Part shown: positions 63,343 to 64,000 of the stretch, piece by piece
Layout: each line of letters opens with the position of its first letter
Numbering within the stretch: the stretch's first letter is position 1
IMG/VR virus record: IMGVR_UViG_3300031521_000024
Span: 49,176-113,175 of that record
Length of the DNA: 64,000 nucleotides
Source: a virus
Strand: one strand, 5' to 3'
The notes under the pieces: model-generated
Told to the model about the DNA's origin: nothing
Database searches by the model: none
What the model saw: the letters and a program-made list of their open reading frames with translations, nothing else
Program-made: the position numbers and the translations under genes

Positions 63343-63789
63343 ATGAAGCACTTAAAACAGTATAAAATATATGAGGCAGGAGAATGGAGCAGAGGGATTA
63401 ATTGGGAATATGTCAAAGAAAATCCAGATGATGACAGTGAAGAAGCAAGTTTAATTAAATATTTAGAAGAAAGATTAGATTATATAATTTCAAATTTAGA
63501 TGACGATAACATATTAAAAATTGATGATATCAGGGGACATGATTTATATCAAGGTGCTTATGCATTAGTTAAAATATTTGGGGTAAGATATACTATATGG
63601 AACACTGGCGCTCAATCAGGAGGATCAGAAGATACATTATATATTGAAGGATTTCCGATAAATAATCTTGATGAAGATTCAAATCCTGGATTTATTGGTG
63701 TTCCTAATGATATATATGATTTATTGAATTGTATTTATCAAGTTGGAGGAATAGAAATATATAAAACAACAAAAAAATATAATATCTAA
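63343..63789 (+). CDS. A-tag family protein, paralogue of 62907 (148 aa)
   Basis: N-terminus MKHLKQYKIYEAGE, C-tag TKKYNI. Shares GINWEYVKENPDDDSEEASL and GVPNDIYDLLNCIYQVGGIE with its neighbour. Both have Tyr for Phe in the C-tag, so the pair arose by duplication after that change. Confidence 0.85.
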   Translation: MKHLKQYKIYEAGEWSRGINWEYVKENPDDDSEEASLIKYLEERLDYIISNLDDDNILKIDDIRGHDLYQGAYALVKIFGVRYTIWNTGAQSGGSEDTLYIEGFPINNLDEDSNPGFIGVPNDIYDLLNCIYQVGGIEIYKTTKKYNI

Positions 63790-63790
63790 C

Positions 63791-64000
63791 ATGAAATATA
63801 TATATTCATTCAAAGAAATAAATGAATCAAATTTAGAACAAACTAAAAATTATCTTACTATATTATTTGAAAATGAAAATTGGAAAATTGAAAAAGCTAA
63901 TTCATTTGAAGCATTAACTGAGTGGTCAGAAGATGGTAATATTAATATGAGTTCATATAAAGGAAATTTTGAGAATCTTTTTTTAAATACAAACAAAAAA
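63791..64000 (+). CDS. N-terminal part of a further tagged gene, cut by the window edge
   Basis: Starts MKYIYSFKEINESNLEQTKN, one base after the previous stop, and stays open to the last base (70 codons). The N-tag is diverged. The array therefore continues beyond the window. Confidence 0.72.
   Translation, partial: MKYIYSFKEINESNLEQTKNYLTILFENENWKIEKANSFEALTEWSEDGNINMSSYKGNFENLFLNTNKK

Overview
The window looks like part of the genome of a large T4-like (gp32-bearing) tailed phage infecting a Bacteroidetes host. The DNA is very AT-rich (about three quarters A+T by eye). About 115 mostly small genes sit in long same-strand runs with ATGA stop/start overlaps and no recognisable Shine-Dalgarno sequences. 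Several promoters fit the Bacteroidetes sigma-A pattern (TTG, 18-20 bases, TAnnTTTG). The one clear core phage gene is a gp32-type single-stranded-DNA-binding protein with an H-C-C-C zinc site and an acidic tail. No capsid, terminase, replicative helicase or main replicative polymerase is seen, so this is mainly accessory DNA.

Layout: 1-6 kb holds a sugar-nucleotide epimerase, an HD phosphohydrolase, a PARG-type macrodomain and small genes. 6-11 kb, 15.7-20.7 kb, 23-29 kb, 45.7-50.4 kb, 55-56 kb and 62.9-64 kb are arrays of one very unusual gene family. 11-15.6 kb has an HNH endonuclease, a cold-shock protein and a zinc-ribbon/VWA pair. 20.8-23 kb has gmhA. 29-37 kb has a Nudix hydrolase, a glycosyltransferase, two DNA methyltransferases and many small genes with a second kind of shared tail. 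38-45.6 kb holds fibre-like proteins (carboxypeptidase-regulatory/Ig-like, beta-solenoid with Thr-rich linkers), a membrane protein and gp32. 50.5-61.6 kb has a family-A-like polymerase palm protein, a nucleotidyltransferase, a caspase-like protein and small hypotheticals. 62.0-62.3 kb has four tRNA genes.

Three things stand out. (1) About 47 proteins with unrelated middles (ankyrin, SH3-like, zinc ribbon, unknown folds) share both an N-terminal tag (M-K-[YH]-[IL]-K-x-[FY]-E; 'A-tag') and a C-terminal tag (x-K-F-N-[LI]). The N-tag resembles the T4 capsid-targeting sequence, so a pool of packaged or co-localised proteins is plausible. (2) A second set of about 19 small proteins ends in a basic motif R-K-x-K-[LI]-x-x-[IL]-N ('B-tail'); the two sets do not overlap. 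(3) All four tRNAs carry glutamine anticodons, and just upstream lies a 17-codon reading frame with five consecutive Gln codons followed by two mutually exclusive hairpin registers and two intrinsic terminators. This has the architecture of a ribosome-mediated attenuator for a phage tRNA-Gln operon. A similar tiny reading frame plus hairpin lies further upstream on the same strand, and a separate non-coding transcript at 54.2-54.5 kb carries two copies of a conserved 10-11 codon reading frame.

Functional themes: glycan synthesis (epimerase, GmhA, GT4), DNA methylation (Dam-like and SPPY-type enzymes), ADP-ribose/NAD chemistry (PARG, Nudix) and tRNA supply or maturation (tRNA-Gln genes lacking CCA, a GGxVRD nucleotidyltransferase, a CCA-enzyme-like HD protein). 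All functions are read from the sequence by eye; no database search was run.
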